NCBI GenBank assembly: GCA_015680685.1
Contig: MNCI01000119.1
Location: forward strand, 4,794-40,992
Origin: Gnetum montanum
Taxonomy: Eukaryota; Streptophyta; Gnetopsida; Gnetales; Gnetaceae
Direction: 5' to 3'
DNA: 36,199 nt
This document shows, piece after piece, positions 10,537 through 22,132 of the stretch (positions are counted from its first letter, which is position 1; each line of letters opens with the position of its first letter). The translations under genes and the position numbers were made by a program. Below the pieces are notes generated by a model that saw only the letters and a program-made list of their open reading frames with translations, did no database searches and was not told the DNA's origin.

Positions 10537-12150
10537 AGGGACACATAGATCCATGCATACTGCCATATAGTCAAGGGTGTCAAAGTGGGTCAAATTTCCC
10601 TCATAGTGTATACACACCATCTAACCTGCCCCACTATGCCTTCTATAATCAAGAGTGTGACCAATGATTTCTCTACCCAGCCACCATACCACCAATAGAA
10701 ACCCAGTGGCTAGGGCATGATGGGTCCTAACATTTCATACATGCAGGGACCCTATTCATCCACTTATTAATCCTATCCATGACCAAATGTTTGGTCGTGG
10801 GGGTCACCCCCCATTCTAATTTCCAGGATTCTTAAATGTTATTTTATCTTTTTGTTTTACGATTTTTTGTCATTTCTTTATTTCTTTTACTTTTTCTAAT
10901 TGTTGTTTTCAATTTTCCATTGTAATATTTACCATGAATAGGTTGATCATGTTGCCCATTAAGGTGAGCTTTTTCTCTATGTTGCCTAGTCATAAGGGAC
11001 TAATTATTTGGACACTGAGACCACGACATACATCCACCCATTCCATTAATAAAAGTTTCGTGCTTTGGTCACAATGGTAATATTTTTCATCATCCAACTA
11101 TAAATAATTTGATAATCATTATGTCTAGAGAGACAAGTGAAGGACCAAGGTGGAATGACAAGGGTGTGACATCAAGGGGATTCGTAGATTCTCTTTGGAT
11201 ACTTCTGTATGTTCTATCGTGTTGTCGAGGTTGTAACTATATCCTTGTAGATCTGACAAAAAATGGGAGTAAGCGCAACTCAAAGTGGCACTAAATAAGC
11301 TTTTGTGGATCCCACTAAAAAGACATGTACCCATGCCTAAAGGTAGGAAACTTCATATAGCCAAGAAAAATGAGAAAAAAAATGAAAAAGAAAGAAAGAG
11401 AGTGAGCCATTATGACACTTCTCTCTTGCTCCTCCCTTGAACAAAATGCCAAGTGATGTTACTCCTTGCAACTTTGGTAGGCTTATGGTTGTTTGTCGAT
11501 GGGATGAAGCAATGTGATGTCACTGCAATGTGGTATGGACTTGGTCTAGAACTTGGAAAGCCATACACATGGTTATTTAATCACTAATTACACACAAGAT
11601 TTCATTGTGACCATCATTAGAAACCTCATGTCCCAATTTCTACAATCCCTTCTACGTCCATCTCATCTTGTTATCCGAGTGTTCATAACTTATGGTTGGT
11701 GTAATGTAGAGTTATTATCTCAACTCAGAGGTTTTAGCATGTGTGTTTTGTTCATAGGTATATGTTGCATTCAACTTCTCTAGTGATCACGAACATTAGA
11801 GGTGTGGTTCCATGAGGATATCATAGGCTAGAGCCTACTTTGGGGAGGATCCAGTTTTGTAACTTGTTCCTATTGCACACGACCACATTATTTTACACCC
11901 TTCAACTACTCACCTAAGCGAACTATCCTTTCCCTTATCATTTTAATCAATCATTGCTCAACAATTACTATACACCCTTTATCCTAGCCCCTTTTCACAA
12001 ATTTTAATATATGATCCCACCATGACATACTTTTGGTGCCTTAAAATTAATTTTCTAAATACCCCAAAGCTTCCAATTTAATCTCCAATTCTTCATTACA
12101 TATTGAAAATTTATTATTTCCACTCAATCCCTGCATTCAATGCATTTCGA
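10537..12150 (+). other. Noncoding internal region of element B, no pol
   Basis: Directly after gag, where protease, RT and integrase would be expected, there are only stops and low-complexity sequence. From about 10790 it resembles the region after integrase in C and D: a TCGTGGGGGTCACC motif, then T-rich sequence, then an AAGGGTGTGACATCAAGGGG segment near 11160. Pol is therefore deleted relative to C between about 10536 and 10790. ORFs at 11109-11783 show no family features. Confidence 0.65.
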
Positions 12151-12158
12151 TGGGGATG

Positions 12159-12232
12159 CGATATCACATACACGATATCGCGTCCGACCCGATATTGGGT
12201 ACATGATACCAAGTCTCCCCTACCTATATATA
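12159..12232 (+). promoter_or_regulatory. Internal LTR-like promoter of element B
   Basis: Two blocks match the GATATC repeats of this element's own U3. Positions 12159-12180 match 7464-7485 at 18 of 22, and 12190-12210 match 7464-7484 at 18 of 21. A TATATATA box follows at 12225-12232, as a TATA box follows the U3 repeats. It lies 507 bp upstream of the second ORF. The promoter role is inferred. Confidence 0.55.
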
Positions 12233-12485
12233 CTAACGACCTCACCTACTTTGAGTTCATTTTTCTCATTTGACATTAGGGAAGTTTTTGAAATTTTTCT
12301 TTTTGACTTAAAGCTTTACATCTCCATCTTCCAAGAGCAATATCTCACTCCCTAATATTCTGATTTCAATTTTGTCTGATCCTAGTTGAACTTGAAGTGT
12401 TCCACTTAGTCATGGGAAGGTACTGTAGTAGGAAGTGTGCATACTTTTTTTTAAAATTTTCCATCGTTCGAAGGATATCATAGAG

Positions 12486-12738
12486 GTAAGAAATTCAATG
12501 TTTACCAAAGAAACTTTCTATGTTTAAATGCCAAGCTAACTTTTATCAATCACCTAGGCTACCCAAATGATTGTAAGGTCAATAATAACACCTTTTGGAG
12601 CCACTTCTCGAAAATATTTCTAACTCTAAAAATCATACTATGTAATTATGGACTGTTAATTAAGGTAATGAGTAAGGTATAAATTGATAAAAATTTCTCT
12701 ACATAACCTTAGCAACAATGATTCTTGTGTGATTATAG
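12486..12738 (+). other. Candidate leader intron before the second ORF of B
   Basis: GAG|GTAAGAAATT at 12483-12495 is a good plant donor, and the AG at 12737-12738 directly abuts the ATG at 12739. Element C has a donor and acceptor at the equivalent places. The intron would be 253 bp. Confidence 0.5.
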
Positions 12739-13636
12739 ATGGTCCCAAAAATAGAAGATCGAGCAGGACCTTTCCAAGAAGCAACTAAATGCCCGAGAGA
12801 AGGTAAAGGCCAAGAACCTCATGTAGAACATGCAGAGCAAGAGGACCACTCATTCAGCATTCATCAAGAAACCCCTACAACAGTGCAATCTGGCCACATA
12901 GAAGGTGGTAAAGTTAGAGCTCCAGAAATAGGGCAACATCTCACATTGTCCCCAAAATGTCTCTAACTCATTCAGGAGAATTCCACCTTCACAACTATGA
13001 TCGTGGAACTTAATTTTGAGCCTTTCACTAAGTTTTCCCCTAAACTAGTGGAGACTAAACTTAAGGCATCTCCACTATGGTCCATTCTCTCAGAAAGTGG
13101 TGACTGGTATGTGGGTGAAACATACCAATTGTAGCATGACAAGGAGGAAGACACCATTGCCAATGTAGGTGGTTTTTCTGTTGATTTTTCTGCACAAGCA
13201 ATTACAGAGGTCCTGAATTTTCCAAACAAAGGACCAAAGGTTGCTCATTTTTCCACTCGCTCGGATGTGGTTGTAAGAAAATTATGGTTAAAACGGGCTT
13301 ATGACAAAGAAAATAAAGTTTATAGAGAATTGACCTTGGAAGAGAGGATTTACTTTAAGATTGGCACTTATCACATTTTCCCCACCAAAGGTTTAAATAG
13401 ATTATCTACTTATGCAGCACGGGGCAGTGCAATTTTGATGGAAAACTTTAATGCGAATCAGCCCCATTTATATCTAATAGAAATATTAAGGTGATTTGAA
13501 GAAAGAAAGATAGGGAAGCTTGCCTTGCCTTTTCCTTGTCTCATCAGGAATTTGTGCAGACGTGCTGGAATCTTGGGCTATACGAATGATGTTCCTAAAA
13601 AAGCCCAAAATGCTTTGTATGTTGAACTACTCAAAT
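12739..13636 (+). pseudogene. Second ORF of element B, N-terminal ~300 codons
   Basis: A single frame from ATG 12739 (MVPKIEDRAG) runs to the junction with C with three stops. After a variable polar N-terminus comes ELNFEPF and SGDWYVGETYQL, which match ELNFGPF and SGEWYLGETYLF in the second ORF of C. The later part (TYHIFPTKGLNRLS ... GKLALPFPCLIRNLCRRAGI) resembles the plant-specific domain often labelled 'putative plant transposon protein' (Pfam Transposase_32) found in Athila-type elements. The function is unknown. The C-terminal coiled-coil part present in C is lost by deletion here. Confidence 0.65.
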
Positions 13637-14250
13637 CGCTAGCACCTGAGCCCATTGGCATGACCAGTAATAAAGATGAGCTTTTCTAGCATCCCTTGCA
13701 ACAATTGGATTTAATCACTTAAGCATTTAAATAGTTTAATATTTCAACGTGTTCATAATTTTAAAAGCTTTTATTATTATCACTTTACTGTTATTGTCCT
13801 TTTCATATTTTATGAGAACCATAGGCATGACCATCTCGAACATATATCAAACACTTGATAACCCAGTGATGCTTAACGTCCAGTAACCCAGTGGTGGTTA
13901 GGATATGCTCAGGATGTGCATGGAAGATGGGATCAGTTGCTTATGCTAGGGAAAGTTAAGCGATAGAGTAGAACAATTACAAATTACACAACTTTCCATT
14001 TCCTATATTAAGAGAATCAAACCTTAGAAGATAAAAAGAAAACCAATAAAAATCATTTGCCTCAATCTCACTCAACCATTGCTTTCGAATATCACAAGTG
14101 AGGTTGGGAAGAAAATGACCATTCTAACTAAGGTTTTGCTGGCTAGAGTTCGGTGTATGTAAGTGCTTATAGTCTATGGAATTCGACCAAGTCGCACGTG
14201 AACGCCTGTGATTCGTATGGTTGGGCATAGGGGTACCTCACTGCTCATTA
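13637..14250 (+). repeat. 5' LTR of element C, lacking its first ~280 bp
   Basis: This aligns with 26108-26723 of the 3' LTR. Homology starts abruptly at 13637-13645 inside the second ORF of B, with a possible CGCTA microhomology. U3 and the TATA box are missing. The end is mutated to CTCATTA. Confidence 0.85.
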
Positions 14251-14251
14251 T

Positions 14252-14269
14252 TGGCACCATTGCTGGGGA
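14252..14269 (+). promoter_or_regulatory. Primer-binding site of element C (tRNA-Asp type)
   Basis: TGGCACCATTGCTGGGGA has three transition differences from the tRNA-Asp complement and one spacer base after the LTR. Confidence 0.85.
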
Positions 14270-14414
14270 CTATTAGTCTTACATGCACTATCTAGTCTTA
14301 GCAAGATCATCATTCACTTCGTTGGAACAGACCTAGGATAGTGAAATCTATGCACGTTAGGCAGCTTAAGGAAAGAATAGGGCACACCAATTTAGTTGTT
14401 CTCTAACATCAAGA

Positions 14415-16920
14415 ATGTCTTCTTCTCACAGGTAAGACAAATCCAACCCACTAGTGTCATAGGAATGTCAAGTGGTATATGCACATCCAGACGAGTATAT
14501 CCCCAACTTCACCTTTATCCTACATCAAGATGAGCATCTATGATGGTGGGACATGGGGGGGCAATATTGTATTACCTCCTGATTGATCGGTTCCTAGAAT
14601 GCTACTTCAAACTCTTGCAAAATTGGGCATTCAGAACTGTGATGTGGAATACATAATGGAGGATCATGACTACCAAGACTATTGTCCAAATGAGGCATAA
14701 CATGCTCGGGACTGGTAATAGGTGGAACACCATGAACACATAAAGGGCAAATAGTTTAGTAACCCTTTATTCTTGCAAAAAATACATGATGATGAGGAAC
14801 CTGTTTTTCACGATTCCCATTCAACTGAACCTTTCCCAATGCATCATATCATTCAGTCCATCATTCAAAGTAAGCAATCAAGTGACTAGGAGCCATATGA
14901 TGATGGGAGATCATGTAAGAAAGATCATGGCAAATGGAAATATGGACGTGAAGATCAAGGCTGTCGTCAGAGCAAAGGAGGAGATCGACATCGGCGTGGT
15001 GGCAGTTCTTCTCCCTCTTCTCCATCTTCTCATTCCATTGTATCTTCACCCGGTTCTAACTCCAATCACAACCTTAGTAGGAGGGATCAAGGTGATGGTG
15101 ATCAAGAAGACCGATAGGATCGCAAGGACCGATGGGGATAACGTGAGGGAAAGTGTGACCAATCACGTGAGTCTCACCGTCAAGAAAGGAGAGGCAACCA
15201 AAATCATCACAGATGTCATGGCCATCAATAGGACTATGACTTAGATGAACCACTGTTGGCTACTCGAAGCATGCTTAACATAGCCGAGGTGGTTCAAATA
15301 CCTACCAGGCACTTAAAAGATAGCCAATTCAAGTGCCTTGACATGAACAACATCCCCAAATTTGAAGGGGAACATAACTGTGATCTACAGACTGACTTGC
15401 AAGCATTTCATGATGCTTACACCCTGCAAAACATAGATAATTATTGGCAGAAACTCAAGCTATTCCCGCGCACACTCGTCAAGGAAGCAAAAACCTAGTA
15501 CCGGTCTTTGGAACCAGAATCAATCAGACAATGGAGTACAATGCTAGAAATTTTCAATGATAAACACCAAACTTACTCCAAAGTGTCTAATTTGAGATAA
15601 AAAATCCAAGGATAGAAACAAGGTAGCCATGAACCCTTAGATGCAACCATGAGTAAATATTACTCATTTTTACATCGATGCCCTAGTCATGGCTACTCTC
15701 AACGGAAACAACTTCGCCATATCATAGATGGGCTCTGCTTTGAAACAAGAAAGACCCTTCGCATTTACGCCTAGGGATGACTATCTGAGCTAAGGGCCCA
15801 TCAACTGCAGTGCCTAATTGAGCAGATGGCCAAATAAGAGGGGGAACTAAGGAAAAAGGAAAGCGTAGAAGAATATAATCGGGACCCTTCCATCTGAAAT
15901 ACGAAAGTCCAATTTTGTGAAGATGAGGAAGAATCACCACTAGATGCAGCAATAAATCAAAAAACCTTGCCCATACAAAAATTTTCTTTTGAAATTTTGA
16001 CTAATATTGATAAGATGTGGGATTCTTTAGATGAAAAATTTTAAAGTGTTCTAAAAATCATGAAGGAATCCAAAGAGCGAAGTAATGATCGAGATCGGCA
16101 TAGGAGAAAAGAAGCTAAACGTGCCTATCATAAAGGTAAGGGAAAAGTTGCTGCAAAAGAATAGGTTGCAAACTCTAACATAGAGAAAATTGATGGATGT
16201 GACATATGCTAGTATGAACATCCTAAGGGGTGTTGCCTAGTGGTGTCATATTTACAAGAGTTTGGGGTGTATGTGTTGAATCCTCATTTGGCAACAAGGC
16301 AAACACCTTGAAGATTGCCTTACCCACAAGGCAATCCCAGGCAATTCCACCAGCAACAAGGATATTATCCAAGTGAAGTACCGCTACAACCTTACGAGTA
16401 TTACCAACAATGGAAACATCCACAATCATGGGGAATTCCACCTCCAAGGTAGCAGTACCCTTACCAGTAGCTAGATCCTTATGTGTACTATGTTCAGCAA
16501 CCAGTCTCTCTGTGGGACTCTTCTAGTCATGCACCTTTTCAAAATCATTACTACCCCTTGGAATATTTTTGAACTCAGTCTCCATCACTTAGGGGGAAGA
16601 ACCCACATCTCTACTATCCTTTGTCACCTTCTCTTGCCATACCTACTCATCAACCCTCCACTTAGCTACCTCCTACTCCACCTATGCAGAGAGAAATATC
16701 ACCATAGCCATAGCAACGCAATGCCATGAGGGTTGTCAACTTACAACCGCTGAGTGGATCAACATCAAAACCATAGAAACTCCCTTTCTTCCAGCCTAAT
16801 ATCCCAAACATACCTTCACATTCACCTATGGCCAGTGCCTCTGAACCTCCAATCACCTCCATTGTTCAACCCTTCAAGCAACCTTCAAGCCAAACATCCC
16901 TCAAAGTACAAACCATCATA
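14415..16920 (+). pseudogene. gag: gag of element C, broken
   Basis: It starts ATG TCT TCT TCT CAC AGG TAA, that is MSSSHR then a stop, where D reads on. Further pieces are VYAHPDEYIPNFTFILHQDE (about 14480-14540), a Ser/Arg-rich part, the gag core (DMNNIPKFEG ... LQAFHDAYTLQNID ... LKLFP, then YRSLEPESIRQWSTMLEIF, 15340-15560), a charged helical part, a basic stretch and GCDIC-YEHPKGCC (about 16195-16235; the dash is a stop). A Pro/Gln/Tyr-rich tail follows. Open frames such as 14786-15244 are off-frame shadows. The role is the structural polyprotein of the particle. Confidence 0.8.
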
Positions 16921-16929
16921 CTAACACAC

Positions 16930-17810
16930 ATTGTTATAGACTAGATAAAGGCAGGCCATCTTCCTGAAAAATTGACTGATCTAAGGAGTCCCCTCATATA
17001 CCTTCAAGTGGTAGGAAACAAGCCATGCAAAGCTCTCTTAGATTCGAGGTCAGGCATCAATCTGATTTCACATGATACGTACAAGACTTGGACCCTACCC
17101 TTGATGAAGAAAAGCAACATTCAGCTTGAATTGGTAGACCAATCCATAATTATTCCCTTAGGATTGGTGGAAGATATCATGACCACTATTTGTGGGTGGT
17201 CCTATCCTGCTGACTTCCTGGTCATCCAAATTGATAATTGCAAGGGAAATTTTCCAATCATAATGGGAAGAGCCTAACTTAGCATGGTGGATACATGATT
17301 GGGACTCCAAGATCTTTCCCTTGAAATTTCAAAGGAAAATCCTTTTGGGAAGACTGAGAAGAAGCATGTACCATGCATTGCATACAGTGACTTCAAGTGC
17401 AACTGTGTGTAGCAACTTTGGTCTATTGAGCAGACATCTATTCAAGCATGCAGTTGGTGTGCCAAAGAATCATAGGTTCAATTATGTCTGTACACAATAG
17501 TCACTAATCAAGAAGGCACCTAGTGGTTGACCGTTGACTCTGAAAGCAGCACTCTATGCATGGACCCATCTAAGGGCCTTATATGTGCCTATATGGAAAG
17601 CATGGATGAATTGGAAAAGGTCCATCAACAAGTATTCACTATTGATGACAATGATGATTGGGGAAAGCTACAGATCCTTGAAAGTTTTAGATAGGAGCCC
17701 CTAGAAGTGAAATCCTTACTAGCCAATCTAAAATATGCATTTTTCCAAAATGGCAAGCCGGTAATCATCAATTCCACTCTTTCTCCTGAACAAAAAAGAG
17801 ATTGCTAAAG
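16930..17810 (+). pseudogene. pol: Aspartic protease region of element C pol
   Basis: An open piece at 16972-17275 contains KALLDSRSGINLIS, the place of the retroviral-type aspartic protease active site. The family form in D is LLDFGSGVNMIS, so here the Gly of D-x-G-S is changed to Arg. LELVDQSIIIPLGLVEDI and a later FPIIMGRA match the D copy at 32000-32330 closely. A linker with ICAYMESMDELEKVHQ precedes the RT. Several stops (first at 17275-17277) interrupt it. The protease would have processed Gag-Pol. Confidence 0.75.
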
Positions 17811-19208
17811 ATGGTGAACAAATGGGTGGCTGCTTTTGCATGGTCATATTCTAAACTAACTGGAGTTGATCCTAGGGAATGCCAACATTGGATCTATATT
17901 GACCCCTCCATGAAGCCATGATGATAGCTGCAAAGATGATTGAATTCCAAACTGAAACATATCGTCAAGGATGAAATTGAACAATTGCTGAAAGCAAGGT
18001 TCATCTATTCCATTGTAGATAGCGAATGGGTCAATCCACTCGTTATAGTGCCAAAGAAGGATGACAAATGGACTGTCTATATAGATTTTCGACTACTAAA
18101 TATGGAAACCTTCAAGAATCACTTTCCACTTCCGTTTGTGGATGAAGTGTTGGATACCATTGCGGGGCATTGTTACTATAGATTTTTGGTTATAGTGGCT
18201 ATAACCAAATCCAAATTGCACCCAAAGACTAGGCCAAAACAACCTTTACAAGTCCTTGCAGAACTTTTGCTTATAAGAAGATGCCCTTTGGCCTATGTAA
18301 TGTGCCTGCAACCTTCTAGCACCTTGTCGTCAACATCTTTTAGCAATAGATTGGCAATGGAGTAGAAGTCTTCATGGATGACTTCTCTACCTATAGAGCA
18401 ATGTTTGAACAAGCCTTGGACCACCTTGAGCAAGTTTTAAAATNTGTTTGAACAAGCCTTGGACCACCTTGAGCAAGTTTTAAAATGATGTGTGGAGATT
18501 AATCTCCAAATCAACTAGCCAAAGAACCACTTGATGGTCCAAGAAGGCATTATTCTAAGGCACCACATTTCACAAGCAGGAATTGGTGTAGATCTTGAAA
18601 AAATCAGGATTATCCAAGGAATCACCAGTCAAATAGGCACTATAAAATATGTCTAGTCATTCCTTGGATACACTAGTTACTAGTAACACTTCATCGAGAA
18701 TTTCTTAAAGATTTCCAAGTCATTGATGGAACTAACAAAGAAAGACACTCCATTCGTCTAGACTAGGGAATGTGAATCTGCATTCCAAACACTCAAATAG
18801 AAACTCATAGAAACTCCAATTCTACGAGCACCCGACTGGTCCAAACCTTTTCATATCATGATGGATGCATCTAATTATGCATTGGGACCCATGCTTACAT
18901 AGTTGGATGACCAGAGATGCCCATATTATATCCACTGTGCAAGTCAAAACATTGTGGGTGCTTAGCTCAACTACACCACCACCGAAAAGGAATTAATGTC
19001 AATGTTGTTCACCTTGGAAAAGTTCCAACATTATGTGCTCAGATACAAGGTTTTTATACATACCGACCATAGTGCCATCCAGTTCCTAATGAACAAATCA
19101 ACAGTGAGTCCCCATATCATATGGTGGCTTATGATCCTTCACGAATTTAACCTTACTATAGTAGACAAGAAGGGAAATAAGAATGTGGTCACTAATCACT
19201 TATCTTAG
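17810..19208 (+). pseudogene. pol: Reverse transcriptase and RNase H of element C
   Basis: RT motifs in order: KDEIEQLLKARFIYSI, WVNPLVIVPKKDDKW, VYIDFRLLN, HFPLPFVDEVLDTIAG (17940-18180), a frameshift near 18187, KKMPFGLCN (about 18275-18300) and the catalytic box EVFMDDF with FMDD at 18371-18382. RNase H follows, with MMDASNYALG (about 18858), TTEKELMS and FIHTDHSAIQFL (about 19050-19085). Multiple stops and at least one frameshift disable it, and a duplicated 42-bp block around an N at 18444 adds a further break. This is the only RT from an LTR element in the window; B and D have none. Confidence 0.85.
18402..18486. repeat. Exact 42-bp duplication on either side of an N
   Basis: 18402-18443 and 18445-18486 are identical and separated only by an N at 18444, inside the RT. 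This is typical of an unmerged overlap at an assembly join, not a biological repeat. Confidence 0.9.
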
Positions 19209-20600
19209 TTACGATGGGACAACACAAAGGAGGAGGAGCCACTCTCTGATCAATTTCCAAATGAACTCCTCTTCACTGGAGTAATCAATAAGGAAATGCA
19301 CATAGGACCAACTTGGTTTAGCAACATCCTCACCTATCTCTCAACACAAAAGTTACCAAAGGAGTGGGATCATTGGAAGAAGTAGCAGTTTCTTCATAAG
19401 GCCAAGCACTTCATGGAAATCAACAAACACCTTTACAAGGTGTGTGCGGATGGCTTGGTTTGATGGTGTGTCCTTGATGTGGATACACTGTGTGTCCTTC
19501 AAGATGCTCATAAGGGCCCTTATGGGGGCCACTACACTAGACGATGCATGACCATTAAGATCCTGCTTGTAGGATATTAATGGCCTAGACTCTTCAGAGA
19601 TGCCTAGTGGTTCATTCACTCTTGTGAATGATGTCAAAGAGATGGTGGGATAACAGCACAAATGGAGGGTCCTCAATAATGGATCCAGCCACTCAAACCC
19701 TTTAATATCTGGGGCATTGACTTCATGGGTCCCATTGCACCCATGTCCAATGGAAAGGCATACATCATAGTCATAGTAGACTACTGTACTAAGTGGGTAA
19801 AGGTGGCAATCATCACTAACTGTTCCTCAGCTACCATCACACAATTTGTCCAACAGAAAATCGTGAATAGGTTTGGGGTACCACGTGCACTCATTTTGGA
19901 TAATGGAACTCACTTCACGGGTAATAGTTTTTGTAAACTCATGCAGCACTTGGGGGTGGAATATAAATTTACAACACCCTATCACCCCTAAGCCAACAGG
20001 CAAGCTGAAGTCACCAATAGGGAGATTACAAAGATCCTAACTAGGACCATTAGCAAATATAGGAGGGATTGGAGCACAAAACTTAATGATGCCCTCTGGG
20101 CCTATTGCTTCATGTGGAGACTTCCTATAGGCTACTCTCCTTACGCATTAGTGTACGGAAAACTACCGAAACTTCCAATTCAAGCAGAACTTCGAACACT
20201 ATCTATAGCCAGTGACTTGGGCCTTGACCTATCACTAGCACAATGTGAATGACTCATCAACCTGAATGTGCTAGATGAGAATCAACTAGTAGCCCTTTCA
20301 TCAAATGAAATACATAAGGCCTATAGCAAAAAATGTCATGATCTTAGGATTCAAAAGGTAACATTTCAATGAGGAGATAAGGTACTCTATTGGAACCCCA
20401 CACATGCACCACAAAGTACTAAGTTCCAAACACTATGGGAGGGACCTTACATTGTTTTCGAAACCTTTCAGTCTAGGGCCTTGCTTATACACAAACCTAA
20501 GGATTCCATGAAAACATAGTTAGTCAATATACAACAATTAAAACCCTTCCATGAACTTCACCCAACTAGTGTCACTACCCTCTCATCACAAAGTTGACCT
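19209..20600 (+). pseudogene. pol: Integrase of element C (D,D-35-E, GPY module)
   Basis: An N-terminal zinc-binding region lies at about 19500-19650 (GGHY ... CE-CQRDG, the dash a stop). The catalytic core has GIDFMGP with Asp at 19719-19721, LDNGTHF with Asp at 19899-19901 and AEVTNREI with Glu at 20007-20009, so spacing is D-X59-D-X35-E, as expected. The C-terminal part has KVLYWNPTHAP and LWEGPYIV, the GPY module. No chromodomain follows. At least eight stops break it. The core matches the D integrase (31747-31442) closely. It would have inserted cDNA into the host genome. Confidence 0.85.
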
Positions 20601-22132
20601 TGTTCCATTTTTTGGGTCTCCTCCTCCCAACTTAGTCATGGGGGAGACCCTCATCCATGCTAACAACCTCTACTAGCTCCTTAGTGTTTTTCAAAAGTTT
20701 TTGTTTTACACCTTTTTATTTTACAACATTGTTCGTACGTTTGAAAATTCTTACTTACTTTTTATTTATTTATTTATTTATTTATTCCTTTTTTTATTTT
20801 TATATGTATGTATGTACTTATCTTCCAGTTGTTTTCTATTTTTCATTAAAAAGCTATCTTATTGTCATAGGACATACTAGTGTGGTTGTTCCTCTTTGCG
20901 ATGGTGCATATTATAGTCTACCTATTATATCTCATTTTTTCCTTAGCATTTCTATTCCAGGAAGTTACATTATACTTTCATTTCATTTAACAAGCAGTGA
21001 GTCCACATCATCCACCCATCCACCCACTCCATGGTTTTCCTTACTTTGGAAACATGCAATCCCTTTTCCATTTAAAACAAATTTAATTAATTTATGACTT
21101 GTATAGTTTCCAGACTTGAGGAGGACCCAATAGTTTGAACAAGGTGTGACTTCAAGGAGAATGCAACATTCTTTGTACCTTTCTATTCTCTGGTCTATGG
21201 GAGTGTCCTCACGGACTTCTTACCACTTCAATATCCTCTCATAACAAGAATTTCATTGGCAATTTGTCCTTGCACAATGTGGTCCTCATCATTCGAAAAA
21301 AAAAAACAAACACATGAGGATTCAAAGCACACCCTCGGACCAAATGCATGCAAAAATGCATGGGTCTTTGCATGGTTTGGTTCCCAAAAAAAACATGGAA
21401 ATTCAAAGCACACCCCTTAGACCACCTCTAACGGGCTTCAAGCACTAGTATGGGATTTATTTAGTCTCCTCAAACTCAACCCTTTTTCACTTTCGATATT
21501 TTCCTCATGTTGGAGTGGTGGTTGTTTGTGGGTGCATTCTTGTGCATCAAGGGGATGGACTAAGTCTTTGAATGTTGCTGCGATGTCACTAAGCGTGGTT
21601 GGTTTTTGGTCTAAATTGAGGATGGATCCTACCAGGTCACTTAATCATACACTTCACAAGGGATTTCATGCAACAAACATTCAAAATTCCATTTCACACT
21701 CTCTCTTCATTAATTCCTTCCCATGACTCACCTCACTGTCGATTTTATGTTTTGATCATCTATCGTGCTTTGCTTGAATTTTTAAATTCTTCAACTAGTT
21801 CTCATGGTGAGAGTATTAACTTGCGGTAACCATTAGTTAATTACAAGGCCCATGGACTTCTATTTTGACAATGTACAAGGGAAACTAAGGCTAATGCCTA
21901 CTATGGGGAAGACCCACCTACATATCCTTTGGTCCCGATTGTTAATCTCCTTCCCCTTTGGTATAATTCGTTGATCATCTCCATTCTACCCATCACATGG
22001 GCCTACACCTATAAATTTCCATTTTATGACATTATCCATTTGACTCTTTCTTTTGGATAGTTCTCTGGTCTTTAAGTTCTTAAATCACCCCAACTTTGTA
22101 TTCCAATTCCAAGATTTGGGCTCTTACTTCAT
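20601..22132 (+). other. Noncoding spacer after integrase in element C
   Basis: It starts with TCATGGGGGAGACC (also in D, similar in B), then a T-rich tract with a (TTTA)n microsatellite near 20758-20786, then a conserved AGGTGTGACTTCAAGG segment (21144-21160) and the paired hairpins at 21267-21423. The hydrophobic ORF at 20657-21097 only reflects T-rich sequence. Confidence 0.6.
21267..21423 (+). other. Two tandem hairpin units in element C spacer
   Basis: Two related units (21267 on and 21365 on) each read TC[CT]TTGCA...GTGG or TTTGG, an A-rich loop, then ATTCAAAGCACACCC. Unit 1 has a perfect 7-bp stem, TCCTCAT (21283-21289) with ATGAGGA (21314-21320). Element D has the equivalent pair at 30048-30178 with stems kept although bases differ. 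A post-transcriptional or packaging role is only a guess. Confidence 0.55.

Noticed and set aside
14786-15244. 152-codon plus-strand ORF
   Set aside because: It is off-frame within the gag of C; gag similarity is in another frame.
20657-21097. 146-codon hydrophobic ORF resembling a membrane protein
   Set aside because: It lies in a T-rich, (TTTA)n-containing spacer; T-rich codons give Phe/Leu/Ile. The equivalent regions of B and D have no matching ORF.
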